From NCBI RefSeq assembly GCF_963259705.1, contig NC_081846.1, positions 54,465,205-54,529,204 of the forward strand: DNA of 64,000 nt, given 5' to 3'. Both the position numbers and the translations under genes were made by a program. Under the pieces are notes generated by a model. The model was given only the letters and a program-made list of their open reading frames with translations, searched no databases and was not told where the DNA came from. Below, piece after piece: positions 60,787 through 64,000 of this stretch. How positions within the stretch are numbered: the first letter of the stretch is position 1; each line of letters begins with the position of its first letter. This DNA is from Myotis daubentonii (Eukaryota; Chordata; Mammalia; Chiroptera; Vespertilionidae).

Positions 60787-61370
60787 CTCTAGATATTAGT
60801 CATCTTAAATTGGAATAAATTCTTTTAAAAAAACTCTTGGAAGTTTCTCTTTGTAGAAATGTTGCACAAGAAAGACTTGGGAGAATTTGTATTATAAACA
60901 TTCAACTTTAAATACGTAATGATCATATAGAGGATTATATTTCAAATAGACATAGGTGTATTGAGAAAAGGGTGCTTCATACTTTTCAAACCTTCCTGGA
61001 AAATGTGTTTATGTAAAAAAAGGTCTTCTATAACCAAAATACAAAGTATAAAAAGTGAGATTTCAGAAGGCTATAATTCAGAATAAGAGTTACCATATGC
61101 AGTGTCCTAAATGTCTATAAAATAAGTAAATAAGTAAAGGCATTTTAAATTTGTTGGTAATACAAAGCTCACTTCAATAAACCTCAGTGTAATTAATCTG
61201 CTTTTAGATGACCAAATATTAACTTTATTTGATTTTTTTAGATATTCCTTATATGAAGCAAGCAGAGCACAATAAATTACCTTCCACTGCCCACTGAATA
61301 CACTGAAGGTTTGAAAATTAGCAGAATTCTCCCTTATAAACAATGTTTTCCTCCAGTGTGAACGAGAAAT

Positions 61371-61560
61371 GGACTATGGAAACAGACTTGGGTCACTGTG
61401 CCACATTCTACCTGTGTGGCTTTGTAAAGTTGAATAATCTCAGGGTCCTTATTTGTAAGATGAAGATAATACCTATCACATATGTTGCTGCCATGACTAA
61501 GGACATAAGACACCTAAAGCACTGATTGAATACTGACACCCTCAGTAAATAACTCCCAGT
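61371..61560 (+). repeat. MIR SINE
   Basis: ACAGACTTGGGTCACTGTGC, CTGTGTGGCTTTGTAAAG, CAGGGTCCTTATTTGTAAG and AAGATGAAGATAATACC give the MIR core order. Confidence 0.7.
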
Positions 61561-62098
61561 ACAAGATTTTCTTCGCAATTTCTATTAAGTCGGTTATGGG
61601 TCCCTGGTTTGAATCTTGCAGTTTTAAAACATCCATCTGTATTTACAGTAATGTATCAAGTGCAGGCAAAATTGGGTTTATTGATAACAGAAAACCCAAA
61701 TCAAACTAAAACAGTGACTTTCATTGGCTTACAAAACAGGAAGATCCAAGTTAGGCTGGATTGAATTCCAGTCTATGTGATTCTGTCAGCATTCCCTTTA
61801 AGTGTGAGCGTAACCCCAGGCTGATTTTCCTTATTGTCATAAGGCGGCTGCCAGGAACAGCAAAGAAATGCTTTGTTCTTAACCATAGATTCTTTGCCTT
61901 TTTGTGATTTTCTCTCTCTAAAAAAATCATTATTTTTTCCCCCTGCCCAGGAAAGATTCTTCTCTATCAAGTGACACAGCTTTGCCTATGCTGAGCCAAT
62001 CATTGGCAAAAGCAATGCCCCCCATCACCACCATGAAGCCGTAAATGAATCAAGAACTGCCCTATACTCTAGAGTCAGTTCTCTAAACCAGAGGCAGA

Positions 62099-62416
62099 CA
62101 AACTTTTTCTATAATGGGCCAAATATTATGTATTTTAGGATTTGGGGACCATACAATCTCTGTCACAATTACTCTGCTCTGCCTTTACAGCACAAAAATA
62201 GTCAGACAACATGTGCACAAATAAGCATGGCTGTGTTTCAGTCACACTGGCATGGACACTGAAAATTGAATTTCATATCATTTTCATGTCACAAAATACC
62301 AATCATTTTGTGATTTTTCAATCATGTGAAATGTAATAACCATTCTTAGCTCATAAGCCTAACAAAGTCAGGCAGTGGGCCATATTTGCACATAGAGTAT
62401 ACTTTGCCAGCCTTTG
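62099..62416 (+). mobile_element. Old eutherian hAT (Charlie-type) element
   Basis: CAGAGGCAGACAAACTTTTT left end, GGCCATACAATCTCTGTC-like block, GCATGGCTGTGTTTCAGTC block, and TTTGCCAGCCTTTG right end. Flanks CTCTAAAC and CTCTATCA share five bases. Diverged, so an old insertion. Confidence 0.75.
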
Positions 62417-63615
62417 CTCTATCACTTTGCTGTTAAAATGGAAAGGGATAGTATGCATGTTTCAAAGTCAGCTGTAATGTAATGTTCACTATAATTACCT
62501 CCAAAGTCCCTTTCAATTCTGAAAATGAATGATAGTATAGAATAATTCATCTATCTATATCTCAGTTCTCTGGAAATCAGTACTTATAATACTCCTGGAA
62601 TAATTTGAAATAAGGAAAGGATAAATTGTCAATATATATGACTTTATACTAAAACCTTACTAAGATTGAAAATTGCATATAAAATATGCAATATATACTT
62701 CATATTGGGAATTGTAAAGTAAGTTATTAAAACATCAGAGGTATGCTATCGTACGGCAGTTTCATCTATAAGCCCCAGTTCAATATTCTAATCAGAATAA
62801 AAATGAGTCATATAATAAACCATGGACATAGTTATGATTTATAATTCCTACTAAAGCACAGTCTTTACAGGCTTGAGTACCTCAAAAACCTGTAAGTCAC
62901 TAGCTTCACAGTGTTTCAGAGATAAGGTCTTTATTTGAAAGAGTTACGTAAGAGAAAGCAAATAAAAAAAAAAACTCATCTGCTCATTAGTCACACAGAC
63001 ATACACAGCAAACTCCTCTGAGCTATAACTGCATCAAATAACATCTTAATGAACCGGAAAAGTTAATCATCTTGTTTAAGAATATAAGTTATACTGAGAT
63101 GATACTTAAGGACCAAAGGGAGAATGATCCACTGATCACTTATATTGTTCTCTTCACCACTATAATATATGTTAGCATTAACCTTGAAAACTAGGGAAGG
63201 ATAGTGGACCATAATGGCTTTGGGCCCAGAGTCAAGTCCCACAATCTCAGCAGGCTGTCATGCCTAATAATACAGTCTGGCCTGCCAAAGCACAATGCCA
63301 GGATCTGGGTGATAAGGAAAGAAGCAAGAAGAAAAAAGGATAAATAGGTCTTGCTCTTCTATCACTAAGCTGGCTCTGAAAAAACTAGTAGCATTTGTGT
63401 AAAAGGACCTAAGAAAATGAAAAATTATTTTTCATCTTAATCAGATAATTTTTTACTTTTTGACTCAAACTATAACTTTTTTATTTTAAAAATTTTTATA
63501 TTCAATATTATTTTGTGTTACTTTCAGATGTACGACATTAGAAAATCATATACTTTACTAAGTGGTCCCCAGAATTTCCAATACCCACATCACACTATAC
63601 ACAGTTATTACAATA

Positions 63616-64000
63616 CTATAGGCCCAGTGCACAGGTGAGGTTCCTCAGCCTGACCTGCACCCTCTTGCAATTCGGGACCCCTTGGGGGATGTCGGACTGC
63701 CAGTTTCAGCCCAATCCCAGGAGGCCAGGCTGAAACCAGTAGTAGTGCGTGAAGCCAGGCCTGCAGGGATCAGGCCAAAACTGGCAGTCCGACATCCCCC
63801 CAGGGATGCAGTAGTGCGAGAAGCAGCAAGTGGCTGGGGAGGGGCCTGAGTCCAGGCTGGGTGCCATGCCCGCTCATCCTGGCCCCACTGTACCTGCCGC
63901 CACCGCTAGGTAGCATTGCCGCAGAGGCCGGAGAAGCTCATGCTCCCGCAGCTGCACTCGCCAGCCCTGAGCCCGGTGTCTGGAGCCCATAGGTCAGCTG
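63616..64000 (-). mobile_element. Helitron (Helibat type), cut by window edge
   Basis: The 3' region on the minus strand (ACTATAGGCCCAGTGCAC on the plus strand) is a slightly mutated CTAG end whose hairpin arm is lost. The GGACCCCTTGGGGGATGT block is shared with the copies at 14281 and 46695. It is GC-rich and contains a long inverted repeat. The 5' end lies beyond the window. Confidence 0.8.

Larger units (their letters stand above)
60549..64000 (-). other. SLC4A10: SLC4A10 intron upstream of first visible exon, partial
   Basis: Contains a deleted SPIN, a MIR, an old hAT element and a Helitron running off the right edge. 62430-63600 is unique-looking AT-rich sequence. No further SLC4A10 exon was recognised here. 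Confidence 0.75.

Noticed and set aside
9600..61000. tRNA genes suggested by box A/B-like sequences
   Set aside because: All are heads of Ves SINEs, with SINE bodies, tails and target duplications.
1..64000. CRISPR arrays, operons, phage or bacterial systems
   Set aside because: No regularly spaced short repeats and no prokaryotic gene layout. The window is mammalian intronic DNA.

Overview
This is mammalian nuclear DNA, almost certainly from a vespertilionid bat. It carries many Helibat-type Helitrons (5' TC-T[A/T]TATAATAAAAG ends, 3' hairpin plus CTAG, inserted between A and T). It also has a dozen tRNA-derived Ves SINEs and SPIN-type hAT elements with 8-bp duplications. That combination is characteristic of vesper bats.

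The one host gene seen is SLC4A10 (NBCn2/NCBE), a sodium-dependent bicarbonate transporter, on the minus strand. Ten consecutive internal exons were found by reading splice sites and phases: 60360-60548, 50249-50340, 43080-43237, 39615-39702, 33632-33778, 25974-26074, 22353-22527, 21637-21770, 20997-21242 and 1577-1682. All have GT/AG borders, and the frame runs through all ten without a stop. Together they encode the second half of the cytoplasmic N-terminal domain, about the first five membrane helices and the start of the large glycosylated extracellular loop. The first and last exons of the gene lie outside the window.

The rest is intron. By region: 1-1576, intron with an L1 tail; 1683-20996, a 19.3-kb intron with Helitrons (including a 1.2-kb GC-rich one), a TA-flanked MITE, a SPIN copy, MaLR LTRs, an INSIG2 processed pseudogene, Ves SINEs and a 1.8-kb L1; 20997-22527, three closely spaced membrane-domain exons; 22528-33631, SPIN, Ves, old L2-like repeats, one Helitron and a sense-oriented LTR; 33779-43079, a hAT element, an MLT1-like LTR split by a Helitron, and an intact solo LTR; 43238-50248, a chimeric Helitron and SINEs; 50341-60359, mostly unique AT-rich sequence with two SINEs and hAT remnants, one with a transposase C-terminus; 60549-64000, a deleted SPIN, MIR, an old hAT and a Helitron cut by the window edge.

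I see no CRISPR array, operon, tRNA or rRNA gene and no new multi-gene system. The notable points are the INSIG2 pseudogene, splice-site details at one SLC4A10 exon, several structurally odd Helitrons, an intact solo LTR and a hAT transposase relic. Family assignments rest on recognition from memory, without database searches.
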